Shown: in pieces, positions 7,651-16,036 of the stretch
How the letters are laid out: each line of letters opens with the position of its first letter
How positions within the stretch are numbered: position 1 is the first letter of the stretch
Assembly: GCF_004359985.1 (NCBI RefSeq)
Contig: NZ_SMRO01000003.1
Coordinates: 62,001 to 126,000 of the forward strand
Origin: Paraburkholderia flava
Lineage (GTDB): Bacteria; Pseudomonadota; Gammaproteobacteria; Burkholderiales; Burkholderiaceae
Direction of reading: 5' to 3'
DNA: 64,000 nucleotides
The notes under the pieces: model-generated
The model's input: the letters and a program-made list of their open reading frames with translations, nothing else
What the model was told of the DNA's origin: nothing
The model's database searches: none
Program-made: the position numbers and the translations under genes

Positions 7651-8772
7651 ATGCATTCGTTCGACGAACGTCGCCGCATGGCGATGCTATGTACGCTGCT
7701 CGGCGCCACCCTCGCCGGCAACGCGTACGCGCAAAGCAGCGTCACGCTCTACGGCAGCCTCGACGCGGGCGTCGCGTACGTGAACAACCGCGACGGCGGC
7801 AGACAGGCCGCGATGCTGCAGGGCATCGCGCAGCCTGACCGCTTCGGATTCACCGGCACAGAAGCGCTGGGCGACGGCTGGAGCAGCGTGTTTCGCCTCG
7901 AAAGCGGCTTCGCGACCAACACCGGTGCGCTGTCGCGGCCCGGCGTGCTGTTCAGCCGGCAGGCGTATGTCGGCCTGTCGTCGACGCACTACGGCACGCT
8001 CACGCTCGGCGAGCAGAGTTCGCTCAACTACGACTGGGTCGCGCCGATGACGAACAACTTCCAGGCGGGCAATCTGCTCGCGTCGCATCCGGGCAATCTC
8101 GATGGGCTGGTCGAAACGACGTCCGCGCAGGAAGCGAATGCGATCAAGTACCGGTCGCCGGCATTTCATGGACTGTCGCTCGGCTTGCTGTATGGCCTCG
8201 GTGGTGTGGCGGGCAATTTCTCGAATGGGCGGATCGCGGGCGCGGCGCTCAATTACTCGAACGGTGCGTTATCGATCGCGGGCGCTTACGTGAACGAACA
8301 CAACCGCGCGCTCGGCGCGATGCTCGGCGATACGACGGCCGGTCTCGGTCTCGCGACGTTCCAGGGGCAAAACGCGCTGTCGTATGTCGCCGACAAGGTC
8401 GAGAACGCGAGCGTCGGTGCGCGCTACGACTGGGGCCGCGTGCGGCTGCATGCGGTGTACTCGTATGTGAAGCTGGTATCGGGCGCATTCTCCGATACGT
8501 ACCGCTCGTACGACACCGGCGTGAACTGGATGACGACGCCGGCGAACACGGTGTCCGCCGGCATCGACGAGGCGACGTTCATCGGGCGGCATTATCTGAC
8601 CGCGATGCTCGGCGACGTGTATTCGCTGTCGAAGGCGACGCAGGTTTATCTGCACGTGGTCGCGCAGCAGGCTACCGGTACGGCGAACGCTCGGGCTGCG
8701 ATTTTTGCGGTGGGGGCGTCGGGGACGCCGCGGCAGGTGGTGTTTGTCGCGGGGATTCATCATCTGTTTTGA
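7651..8772 (+). CDS. outer-membrane general porin (OmpC/Porin_4-like)
   Basis: A 373-residue porin. The signal peptide ends AYA|QSS at residues 27/28, followed by SVTLYGSLDAGVAYV, the standard first strand of Burkholderia porins. GLSSTHYGTLTLGEQ and a last strand ending GIHHLF, with C-terminal Phe, complete a 16-strand barrel. The ATG at 7651 was chosen because GGAGACATCA precedes it directly and it yields a clean signal peptide. Following the symporter by 77 bp, it probably supplies outer-membrane passage for the same aromatic substrate; that is inference from position. Confidence 0.9.
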   Translation: MHSFDERRRMAMLCTLLGATLAGNAYAQSSVTLYGSLDAGVAYVNNRDGGRQAAMLQGIAQPDRFGFTGTEALGDGWSSVFRLESGFATNTGALSRPGVLFSRQAYVGLSSTHYGTLTLGEQSSLNYDWVAPMTNNFQAGNLLASHPGNLDGLVETTSAQEANAIKYRSPAFHGLSLGLLYGLGGVAGNFSNGRIAGAALNYSNGALSIAGAYVNEHNRALGAMLGDTTAGLGLATFQGQNALSYVADKVENASVGARYDWGRVRLHAVYSYVKLVSGAFSDTYRSYDTGVNWMTTPANTVSAGIDEATFIGRHYLTAMLGDVYSLSKATQVYLHVVAQQATGTANARAAIFAVGASGTPRQVVFVAGIHHLF

Positions 8773-8828
8773 TGATGCGTGCGGGCCGATGTGCGACCTC
8801 ACCTCAATGCACATCAACCCGCCAACGC

Positions 8829-11800
8829 CTACCCCGGCCCATTCGCCCCCGACGGCTGATTGTCCGCAATCAGATCGATCGGCGGCATGATGCCCGCGGT
8901 CAGCAATGCCTGATCGAACTCGGCCGCGTTCTTCTGCATCGGCTGGTTCTCCCATTGACCATCGCCGGCCTTCAGCGCGCTCGCGACCGCATCGGCCTGC
9001 TGCGGTGACAGCGAATTCAGCCACGCGACCATCTTCGATTGCGGCGCATTCGCGTAGTGGAAATACTGTGTGAGGAACGAGCCGGCGGTCGGTGCGTGCG
9101 CGTCGAAACTGAACGAATGCTTGGCCAGTTGCTCGGCGACCTCGGGCTTCACGCCGATCGCGACGAGGTACTGCTGATCGTTGCTATCGAACGCATGCGA
9201 ATGGTTTTCCGCGCTGCCGATCGTGAACACGCCCGCGCCCGCCAGCATCACCGCGGCGCCGATGCCGGTCCAGCCGACCGCGCCCATGCCGATGCCGAAC
9301 ACCGTATCGACGCCCAGCGCCTCACCCGCCGTGCCGAACAGGAACGCGGTATCGCCCGCCACGCTCAGCGTCTCGCCGGCCGCATGTTCGTAGTCGCCCG
9401 GCGTTTTTGCATTGGCGAAGTACGTCACCGCGTTGGCCGCGTCGATGCCGAAATAGGCGAGATCCGCCGTATCGTGAAACACGGCGCCGGCCGTGCCTTT
9501 CAGCAATGCCTTCGTGCTGTCCGACACGCTCATGCCGTCGACGGCGCTCGACAACCGCTCGTAGGCCGCCGCGATCGGCGTCTGTCCGGAACCGGGGCGC
9601 ACGGTCGCGAGCGCGCCGCTGTTCGGCAGTACGGCGGCCATCGATTGCGACAGGCCGAACAGACCGTGCTGCGCGGCATACGTGCCGTCCTCGATGATGT
9701 TCGCGACGCTATGCGGTTCCGTGGTGATGTTGTCCAGACAGAACGCCCCGTTCTGCAGAAACAGATAGCCGCTGATGCCCTTGTTAGCGCGCTCGATGAT
9801 GGTGTTGAAACTCTTGCCGTCCGGGCTCAGCAACAGATTCTTCACCCCGTCGGGCAACTTGTCGCGCAGGCTGAATTTGCCGAGGCTCGCCGGCATCGAC
9901 GAGGGGTCCTGGACCAGCAGCGCCTTCAGCGATTGATAGATCACGTTGCGCGACGAGCGCTGGAACCACAGCGTATTCGTGACCGTCGTATTGCGCGTCG
10001 TTGAATCGCCCGCCTGCGCCGAATCGGCAAACGTCGGCACCGCGTCGAGTGCGCGCAACACGCTCGGCGTAGCCTGCACTGCGCCCGGCGTGACGTCGCG
10101 CGGCGCGTCGTGATTGAAACCGGCGACGCCGTTCAGGTCCGGCGAATACGCGGCGACCGCCATCTGCATGCTGTTGTATTGCTCCTGCAGGGTGACTTCC
10201 TGCAAGCCGTCGGCATTGAGTTTTTTCGCGTCGTCGGGATTGTCGGCGAGCAGTTTCTGGATCGCTGCCTGCTGTTCGGCAGGCGTGCTGTCACCGCCCC
10301 AGTCCTGCAACGGCACGCCGAGGAACTGTGCGTCCTGCGCGGTCTTGCTGTTGAGGCTTTTCACCGAACCGGTGAACGCGTCGATGCCCGCGCGCGCCGC
10401 CTCGAGCGCGATCGTCTGCGTTGCCGGATCGTTTTTTGCCGCGACGGCCAGCGCGAGCGACACGTTACCCTGCGACGAGCCGTTTTCGAGCACCTTGAAC
10501 ATCACCGATGGGTCACCGATCAACTGCGGGGTGTTCTGCATGCTGCCCGACTCGGCGACCACGTCGGCGGCGATCTGATCCACCGCCGACTTGCCCATGC
10601 CGGGATGCCCCTGATCGCTTTCCACCGCGTGCTGACACGCGGCAGACAGATCGTTGGTGATCGAGATCGAATCCGGATCGCTCCACTGAATGCTACCAAG
10701 GCTCTTCTTGACGACCGCCTGAATGCGCGGGTCGGACATGATCTGCCCCACCTGCCCTGGCGTCATGGTCTGCGGATCGGTCATCTGGTTCAGCGTTTTC
10801 ATCGCCGAGGCCGCGCCGCCCTTGTTGTAAGCGTCCTGAACCGCCTTGATGGGATTGTCGATCAGCACCTGCTGCTGCGCGTTCTTGATGCCCTGCTCGA
10901 CCGCCTTCGCGAACTTCGGATCACCGCCCGCGTAAGTGAGGTAGACGCCGCCGCGCGCGGAAATATCGCCGACCGCCGCATCGCCCTGGTCCTTGCCGAC
11001 GAACGTGACGATCTGCTGTTGCGTGAGGCTTTGCACTTGCGACCAGTTGCCCGCGGCGGCGGCTTTGTCGATTGCGCCAAGCTGATCCGGTGTGCGGCCC
11101 TGGGCGTTGAGATCCGCTGAGTATTTGGCGACGGCCGCATCCACTGCTGTGCTCAGCGTCGGATCGTTCGGCGCGCGCTGCTTGATCGAATTCGCCAGCG
11201 ACGCGAGGTCCGGCACAGCCTGCTGCGTGCCCGCGTAGTCGAGTTCGGTATAGATCGTCGCGGCAAGCTGCTGCTCGTCGGCGGTCTTTTTGGTCGGGTC
11301 CGTCTCGTGTTCCGCTGTGTTGAGTTGCTGGCGCTCCTGCTCCAGCATGCCGAGTCGCGTCGAGTCGAGCACGGTCACGGTCTTGCCGTCCGTGATGTAG
11401 TAGACCGCGTTGGTCGGATTCGCGGGCCGGTTGCCGAACGGCTGACGGTCGAGGTACGGCGTGGCCGCGAGATTCGCGTCCAGCAGCGGCGTGGCATCGA
11501 CGAGATCCTTGCCGTCGAACACGTGGTTCTTTTGCAGGACGCTCCACGCCGATTCGCCATCGGTGATCGTGTACTGCTGCTCGCCGAGCGGCGGCAGACC
11601 CGGCTTGAACAGTCCGACTGTTGCAGGCGGTTGCGCCTGGGTCGTGGGCGTCGTGCCAGGGTCGGGCGTATCCACCGTGAACGCCGCCGTGCCGGAACTC
11701 CAAACGCTTGCCGGCGGCTTCTTGTCGTCTTTCGCGCTCGCTTTGTGGATCACCGCGTTGCCGTCGTTCTGCAGCATCAGGCTCGCGCCGGGCGAACCAG

Positions 11801-12245
11801 TCGTCTTGCTCGACCAGACCGTCTGCGTGCCCTTGACGACGACGAGGTTGCCGTCCGTCTGCATGGTCGCCGACTGCGCACCGCTACCTGCCGTGCCGGA
11901 CGACCACAGCACCTTGTGGTTCGCCAGATCGGTGAGGACCAGATTGCCGTCCTGCTGCATCTTCAGGTCGTACTGGCCGTTCGCGGAACGAATGTCCTGC
12001 CCCGCCTTGAGCGTCGTACCTGCGGCCAGTTGACCGGCGAGGGTACCCGGCGGCTGGCTCGGCGGATTGGCGGGCGGCGTCGCGGGCGCGGACGGTGTCT
12101 TGGGAGCGCTGCTCGCGGATGGTGTTCCGGCAGTCGACGGTTTCTGGCCCGGCGGTTGCGGCACAGGTCCCGGCGAAGGCTGCGGCGTGGGTTGCAGCGT
12201 CGGCAGGCCGGTGTAGGACGAGAAGGGGTTGAAACCGACTGACAT
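8829..12245 (-). CDS. 1138-residue protein with B_lectin domain, LysM-like segment and C-terminal hydrophobic stretch; function unknown
   Basis: I do not recognise the whole protein. Residues ~11-70 are Pro/Ser/Thr-rich. Residues ~74-186 form a bulb-type lectin domain with three QxDxNxV repeats at 97-103 (QQDGNLV), 129-135 (QTDGNLV) and 159-165 (QNDGNAV), each followed by a WSS or similar strand. The Tyr that normally ends the mannose motif is Thr, Val and His. Residues ~224-262 (QYTITDGESAWSVLQKNHVF) look LysM-like. A long Gln/Ala-rich helical region follows, then a Gly/Ala-rich hydrophobic stretch at ~979-1010 and a soluble tail. There is no N-terminal signal peptide. The layout resembles large exported proteins, possibly type III secreted HrpK-like ones; this is a guess. 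The start has GGGAGAG 6 nt upstream. No immunity or secretion gene adjoins it. Confidence 0.8.
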   Translation of the reverse strand: MSVGFNPFSSYTGLPTLQPTPQPSPGPVPQPPGQKPSTAGTPSASSAPKTPSAPATPPANPPSQPPGTLAGQLAAGTTLKAGQDIRSANGQYDLKMQQDGNLVLTDLANHKVLWSSGTAGSGAQSATMQTDGNLVVVKGTQTVWSSKTTGSPGASLMLQNDGNAVIHKASAKDDKKPPASVWSSGTAAFTVDTPDPGTTPTTQAQPPATVGLFKPGLPPLGEQQYTITDGESAWSVLQKNHVFDGKDLVDATPLLDANLAATPYLDRQPFGNRPANPTNAVYYITDGKTVTVLDSTRLGMLEQERQQLNTAEHETDPTKKTADEQQLAATIYTELDYAGTQQAVPDLASLANSIKQRAPNDPTLSTAVDAAVAKYSADLNAQGRTPDQLGAIDKAAAAGNWSQVQSLTQQQIVTFVGKDQGDAAVGDISARGGVYLTYAGGDPKFAKAVEQGIKNAQQQVLIDNPIKAVQDAYNKGGAASAMKTLNQMTDPQTMTPGQVGQIMSDPRIQAVVKKSLGSIQWSDPDSISITNDLSAACQHAVESDQGHPGMGKSAVDQIAADVVAESGSMQNTPQLIGDPSVMFKVLENGSSQGNVSLALAVAAKNDPATQTIALEAARAGIDAFTGSVKSLNSKTAQDAQFLGVPLQDWGGDSTPAEQQAAIQKLLADNPDDAKKLNADGLQEVTLQEQYNSMQMAVAAYSPDLNGVAGFNHDAPRDVTPGAVQATPSVLRALDAVPTFADSAQAGDSTTRNTTVTNTLWFQRSSRNVIYQSLKALLVQDPSSMPASLGKFSLRDKLPDGVKNLLLSPDGKSFNTIIERANKGISGYLFLQNGAFCLDNITTEPHSVANIIEDGTYAAQHGLFGLSQSMAAVLPNSGALATVRPGSGQTPIAAAYERLSSAVDGMSVSDSTKALLKGTAGAVFHDTADLAYFGIDAANAVTYFANAKTPGDYEHAAGETLSVAGDTAFLFGTAGEALGVDTVFGIGMGAVGWTGIGAAVMLAGAGVFTIGSAENHSHAFDSNDQQYLVAIGVKPEVAEQLAKHSFSFDAHAPTAGSFLTQYFHYANAPQSKMVAWLNSLSPQQADAVASALKAGDGQWENQPMQKNAAEFDQALLTAGIMPPIDLIADNQPSGANGPG

Positions 12246-12278
12246 TCGAAACTCTCCCAGAGCGCTTTTAACTTGTTG

Positions 12279-12294
12279 GGTCGTATAGACGACC
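12279..12294. repeat. 6-bp inverted repeat in lectin-gene leader
   Basis: GGTCGT, a 4-base centre (ATAG) and ACGACC form a perfect small dyad 34 bp upstream of the start of the minus-strand lectin gene. It could be an operator or an mRNA hairpin. Confidence 0.4.
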
Positions 12295-12337
12295 TTTAGT
12301 TATAGCGGCGTAAGGGTGCAGGCTTGAGTGCTGCGTT

Positions 12338-12351
12338 TCGTAGTCCTACGA
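12338..12351. repeat. second 6-bp dyad upstream of lectin gene
   Basis: TCGTAG and CTACGA flank a 2-bp centre about 95 bp upstream of the lectin gene start. Together with the dyad at 12279-12294 it marks the probable control region of this gene. No plant-inducible-promoter (TTCG-N16-TTCG) pair was seen. Confidence 0.35.
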
Positions 12352-12559
12352 TGAAAAGGCGGGTCGATATGCGGATGCACTACCTGTCTCGTCCGTGCGC
12401 CTGACCTCCCGCATCGCCTGTCCACCTTAAGCGGAAACAGGCGCGATCGCACGGGCCTCGTCACCTGATCTCGTGAAGATGTAGCGCTTGCGCGATTCGA
12501 TCACCGTGGCCGATCTTCGCCTCGTTATGCTTCGGCGTGCGCAGCACTGCGGCCGCACG

Positions 12560-12939
12560 ATCGGCGACAGCATCCCATAGTGCTCCGGCATCCGGATCAC
12601 ATGCATCCCTTCGTCGTTGACGATGCGCGTGTCCGCATCGGCGAACACATAGAGTTCGCCACCACGCGCACGCACTTCCTGAATGTTCGACTTCAACTTC
12701 TCGAGCAGCGCATCGTTCGGCGCGACGGTAACAACCGGCGTCGCCTCGGTGACGAGCGCAAGCGGCCCATGCTTCAGCTCACCAGCCGGATAAACTTCCG
12801 CGTGAATGTACGAGATTTCCTTGAGCTTCAACGCGCCGTCGAGCGCGATCGGATAGTGCAGCCCGCGCCCGAGGAACCGCGCATGTTCCTTGCGCGAAAA
12901 CTCCTCCGACCACGCGATGATCGGCGGCTCCAGTGCCAG
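12560..12939 (-). pseudogene. glmS remnant (internal fragment, residues ~445-570)
   Basis: This 380-bp stretch aligns without gaps to 18018-18397 of the intact glmS further along; hand counting gives about 23 mismatches, near 94% identity, mostly at third codon positions. The encoded piece runs from [17 protein letters not shown] through [12 protein letters not shown] to [11 protein letters not shown]. On both sides the similarity stops sharply: the glutaminase domain, the first half of the isomerase domain and the last ~35 codons are missing. The surrounding frame stays open from 13032 to 12427 by chance, with unrelated ends. It cannot encode a working enzyme. The divergence suggests a fragment from another glmS allele or an old duplication, not a recent local copy. 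Confidence 0.88.
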
Positions 12940-13405
12940 TGGCGAACGGGCGCGGCCGTCTCGCTGTTGAAACTGGATGCCCATCCATCGGCAATGAGTC
13001 GGAGCGCTGCGTGAGACGGCAGCGTCGAACAATCAGACCACCCGTTCCAGCATCAACGAACGCGTGGCCGCCCGACTCCCGTCGATCGTCACAATCATTA
13101 CGGGGGCAAAAGCACCTGTCGACCATGGCCTGTCGCATCGAGAACGACTGGACTCGCACGTAGCTTGCAATCTGTCATCTCCAGTTCACATGCCAAAGAC
13201 GCGCGCCTGGATTTCGACGGCCGGCTCGGCATTTTTTGCTGCCCCAATAGCGCTGTTTAGAGCGTTTTGCGTCAAACAATTCCGACTGCGCAAACGGCGA
13301 TCCGGTTTCCCGGCCAGGCGGCACAAGAAGCGCTACTCCTCGAATCGTCGGCATGTATGATGTGACACTTGTTGCATGACGCATGCATCCACTCGGGAGC
13401 GAAGA
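12940..13405. other. no recognised gene; junction between glmS remnant and stressosome module
   Basis: Short open frames occur on both strands but none resembles a protein family or has a convincing ribosome-binding site. The right end (13230-13375) becomes visibly richer in A and T and must hold the promoter of the rsb genes; an extended -10-like TGTATGAT lies at 13354-13361, without a matching -35. No integrase, transposase or tRNA is seen. Confidence 0.5.
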
Positions 13406-14275
13406 TTGAGCGATCAGAAAAATTTGGCGACCATTCTGGAAAAGAATGAAGGTTCGATCCTACCGGCCTGGGTCAACGAACAACTGGCCAGCAGCGCCCG
13501 CCAAGGCGTCATCTCCGAAGGAGAGTTGAGAGAGACATCGAGGATATTTCTGTCACTCTTTGCCAAAGCGATAAAAGGCGACTACGACTCGGAGCTGACG
13601 GGCGAAGCCTGGCAACCAATCAGAACGCACCTCACTACGTTGTCGCGAGAACGATTGATTCAGGGATTCTCGCCTGCAGAAACAGCCACCTTCGTTTTCT
13701 CGCTGAAAAAGCCGTTATTTGACACGCTGCGCAAGAATCTCGCCAACGATGCCGAGCGCCTTGCCGATGAAGTGTGGAAGCTGACGCTAATCCTCGACAA
13801 GCTGGGTCTCCTGACAGTAGAGGCGTACCAGCAAACGCGTCAGGAAATTATTGAGCGTCAGCAGCAGGAACTCCTGGACCTGACTACACCGGTGGTCAGG
13901 TTGTGGGATTCGATTGTCGCGCTGCCCTTGATCGGCACGCTCGACAGTGAGCGCACACAGGTCGTGATGGAAAGCCTTCTCGAAGCGATTGTCGATAATG
14001 AGGCCGCTATAGCCATTATCGACATTACCGGGGTTCCCACAGTCGATACACTGGTTGCGCAGCATCTGTTGAAGACCGTTGCCGCGGCGCGCCTGATGGG
14101 GGCGGAGTGCATCATCAGCGGTATTCGTCCGCAGATAGCTCAAACCATCGTGCACCTCGGCGTCGACCTCGGCGACGTGGTGACGAAGGCCACCCTGGCC
14201 GAAGCGCTCAAGGTCGCGCTGCGACGTGTCGGACTGGCAGTGGGCAAGGCCGTGTCGCCAAAGCAGGAAAACTGA
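13406..14275 (+). CDS. RsbRD-type stressosome scaffold protein (RsbRD_N + STAS)
   Basis: A 289-residue protein if begun at the TTG at 13406, which has GGGAG at 13395-13399; an ATG at 13376 lacks a ribosome-binding site and adds ten unconserved residues. The N-terminal half (ATILEKNEGSILPAWVNEQ onward) is the all-helical RsbRD sensor-like domain, with a non-haem-globin-like fold in relatives. The C-terminal ~115 residues are a STAS domain with IIDITGVPTVDTLVAQHL, where RsbR proteins carry the phosphorylatable Thr. With RsbS it would build the stressosome core that holds RsbT. It leads a tightly packed five-gene run on the plus strand. Confidence 0.85.
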   Translation: MSDQKNLATILEKNEGSILPAWVNEQLASSARQGVISEGELRETSRIFLSLFAKAIKGDYDSELTGEAWQPIRTHLTTLSRERLIQGFSPAETATFVFSLKKPLFDTLRKNLANDAERLADEVWKLTLILDKLGLLTVEAYQQTRQEIIERQQQELLDLTTPVVRLWDSIVALPLIGTLDSERTQVVMESLLEAIVDNEAAIAIIDITGVPTVDTLVAQHLLKTVAAARLMGAECIISGIRPQIAQTIVHLGVDLGDVVTKATLAEALKVALRRVGLAVGKAVSPKQEN

Positions 14276-14276
14276 C

Positions 14277-14660
14277 ATGGAGCAGATTCCAGTTCTCAAG
14301 CTCGGCGAGTTTCTGCTGGTGTCGATTCAGGTCGAGCTGCATGACGAATTGGTGTTAAGTCTGCAGGACGACCTGACATCGCGCATCGAGCGCACCCGCG
14401 CGAAAGGCGTCCTGATCGATATCTCTGCGCTGGAAATTGTTGATTCTTTCATCGGCCGGACGCTGGGCCATATTGCCGCAATGGCCCGCATCATGGACGC
14501 AGCCACGGTCCTCGTGGGCATGAGGCCTGCTGTAGCGATTACGCTAGTCGAACTGGGCATGTCGCTTCATGGCATCCGTACCGCGCTCGATGTTGATAAA
14601 GGTATGTCTCTACTCCGTGCTTCGCTGGACGATGCAGGAGAGTCACCATCGTTAACATAA
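14277..14660 (+). CDS. rsbS: RsbS-type STAS protein
   Basis: A 127-residue single-domain STAS protein beginning MEQIPVLKLGEFLLVSIQVEL. The signature LIDISALEIVDSFIGRTLG contains Ser57, equivalent to the RsbS serine phosphorylated by RsbT (Ser59 in Bacillus subtilis as I recall). RsbS forms the stressosome core with RsbR and sequesters unphosphorylated RsbT. The start codon lies one base after the rsbRD stop, and the 3' end overlaps the beginning of rsbT, so the genes are probably translationally coupled. Confidence 0.9.
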   Translation: MEQIPVLKLGEFLLVSIQVELHDELVLSLQDDLTSRIERTRAKGVLIDISALEIVDSFIGRTLGHIAAMARIMDAATVLVGMRPAVAITLVELGMSLHGIRTALDVDKGMSLLRASLDDAGESPSLT

Positions 14661-15058
14661 GCGAAGTCGTACTGGATATTCGCTCAGGCGACCAGATCAA
14701 TCTTGCTCGCAAGACAGTCCAGGATTGGGCTACCCGGTTGGCGTTCGGCACGCTTGAGCGGACCAAGTTCGTCACTGCCGCGAGCGAACTGGCTCGCAAT
14801 ACACTGGTCCACGGCAAGGGCGGCACACTGACGATCGCGGAAGTCAACCACGGTGGACGAACCGGCCTCAAGCTGGTCTTTCAGGACAATGGGCCCGGCA
14901 TCGCCGATATTGACCGTGCGCTCCAAGACGGCTTCAGCACGGCGAAGAGCATGGGACTCGGACTGGGTGGAGCGCGCCGGCTCGTCAGCGAATTCGAAAT
15001 CACATCCACGGTAGGCCAGGGAACCCGAGTGAGTATTACCCAATGGAAGCGACGCTAA
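14648..15058 (+). CDS. rsbT: RsbT-type serine kinase/switch protein, apparent ATC start
   Basis: A GHKL-type ATPase of ~136 residues. The N box is ASELARNTLVHG and the G1 box is FQDNGPGIADI, followed by LGLGGARRLVSEFEI. RsbT phosphorylates RsbR and RsbS, leaves the complex and activates its target. No ATG, GTG or TTG exists in frame between the stop at 14597-14599 and a TTG at 14738, which lies inside the domain and would delete about 30 conserved residues (VVLDIRSGDQINLARKTVQ). The likeliest start is ATC at 14648, with GGAGAG five bases upstream and a 13-bp overlap with rsbS. A sequence error changing ATG to ATC is the alternative. Confidence 0.8.
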   Translation: MVNISEVVLDIRSGDQINLARKTVQDWATRLAFGTLERTKFVTAASELARNTLVHGKGGTLTIAEVNHGGRTGLKLVFQDNGPGIADIDRALQDGFSTAKSMGLGLGGARRLVSEFEITSTVGQGTRVSITQWKRR

Positions 15059-16035
15059 GGCTGACCGATAAAAGTGGTGTCGCAGATGCGCGTCGACGAG
15101 CGATCCACATGGCACACATACTGGGTTTGTCCGAGCAGCGTCAAGCAGACGCTGCGCTGGTTGTGACAGAAGCCGCTACCAATATCCTCAAATATGCCGG
15201 CCAGGGCGAAATAACGCTCAGAAATTACGACGAAAACGGTAGTCAAGCTCTCGAAATCATTGCCCTCGATCGAGGACCCGGAATTGCGAACATCGCGTCT
15301 GCGATGACTGACGGATTTTCTACCGGGGGCAGTCTCGGGGCTGGGCTAGGGACGATTGAACGACATTCAACGCATTTCGATATTTATTCGGGCGCAGGTA
15401 TCGGCACCGCATTGTTAGCGCAAATCGCGAACTCGTCAGAAGCAAAATCGGGCAGATTCCAGATAGGCGTTAAATCGACACCGAAAGCCGGACAGGACGT
15501 GTGCGGCGACGCGTGGGGGATGCGCCACGTTGGAGGCAACCTGTGGGTCACGCTGCTGGATGGACTAGGTCACGGGCCAATGGCGCTGGAAGCCTCGCAT
15601 CGAGCGGTCGGTGTGTTCCTCGACGCTGATCCACGCGACCAGCCTGCCGATGTCCTCCGGCGCGCTCACCAGGGCATCAAGACAACACGCGGCGCAGTGA
15701 TGGCGGTTGCGATGTTCGATGCGGACAAACGGGTTTTATCGTTCGCCGGCGTTGGAAATATCGTGGCAATCGTCACCTCCGGAGATAGCGCGCAGCATCT
15801 GCTCTCGACCGATGGAACCGTCGGCTACAACATGCGCACGGTGCGTCCCAGCGAGGCGCCCTGGGCGGTGGGCAGCGTGTACATTGCTACGACGGATGGC
15901 CTTTCAACGCGCTGGAATCTGACCCGGCATCCTGGTCTGGTTCGACGGCATCCGAGTCTGATCGCCAACGTTCTGCACCGCGACTTTGCACGCGATGCAG
16001 ACGATGCGACGATCTTCGTCGTCAAGGCATCCTGA
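15043..16035 (+). CDS. RsbX-like fusion: GHKL ATPase domain + PP2C (SpoIIE) phosphatase
   Basis: A 330-residue protein overlapping rsbT by 16 bp. Residues ~1-135 form a second anti-sigma-type ATPase (VTEAATNILKYAGQGEI, LDRGPGIANI). Residues ~145-330 form a PP2C/SpoIIE phosphatase with DVCGDAWG, LLDGLGHGPMALEAS and TTDGLSTRW, which supply the metal-binding Asp residues. In stressosome modules such phosphatases (RsbX) strip phosphate from RsbR/RsbS and reset the complex. The ATPase-plus-phosphatase arrangement is known from proteobacterial versions. It lacks a signal peptide or membrane segment, so it should act in the cytoplasm. Confidence 0.84.
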   Translation: MEATLRLTDKSGVADARRRAIHMAHILGLSEQRQADAALVVTEAATNILKYAGQGEITLRNYDENGSQALEIIALDRGPGIANIASAMTDGFSTGGSLGAGLGTIERHSTHFDIYSGAGIGTALLAQIANSSEAKSGRFQIGVKSTPKAGQDVCGDAWGMRHVGGNLWVTLLDGLGHGPMALEASHRAVGVFLDADPRDQPADVLRRAHQGIKTTRGAVMAVAMFDADKRVLSFAGVGNIVAIVTSGDSAQHLLSTDGTVGYNMRTVRPSEAPWAVGSVYIATTDGLSTRWNLTRHPGLVRRHPSLIANVLHRDFARDADDATIFVVKAS

Positions 16036-16036
16036 C

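Noticed and set aside
12246..12426. Plant-inducible promoter (hrpII box) ahead of the lectin-domain gene
   Set aside because: No pair of TTCG elements with 15-16 bp spacing was found on the coding strand.
12427..13032. 201-residue open frame covering the glmS remnant as a functional gene
   Set aside because: Only the middle 126 residues match GlmS; both ends are unrelated, and the glutaminase domain and half of the isomerase domain are missing.
12940..13375. Small open frames on both strands
   Set aside because: No recognisable domain, poor start sites and overlap with each other; treated as non-coding junction DNA.
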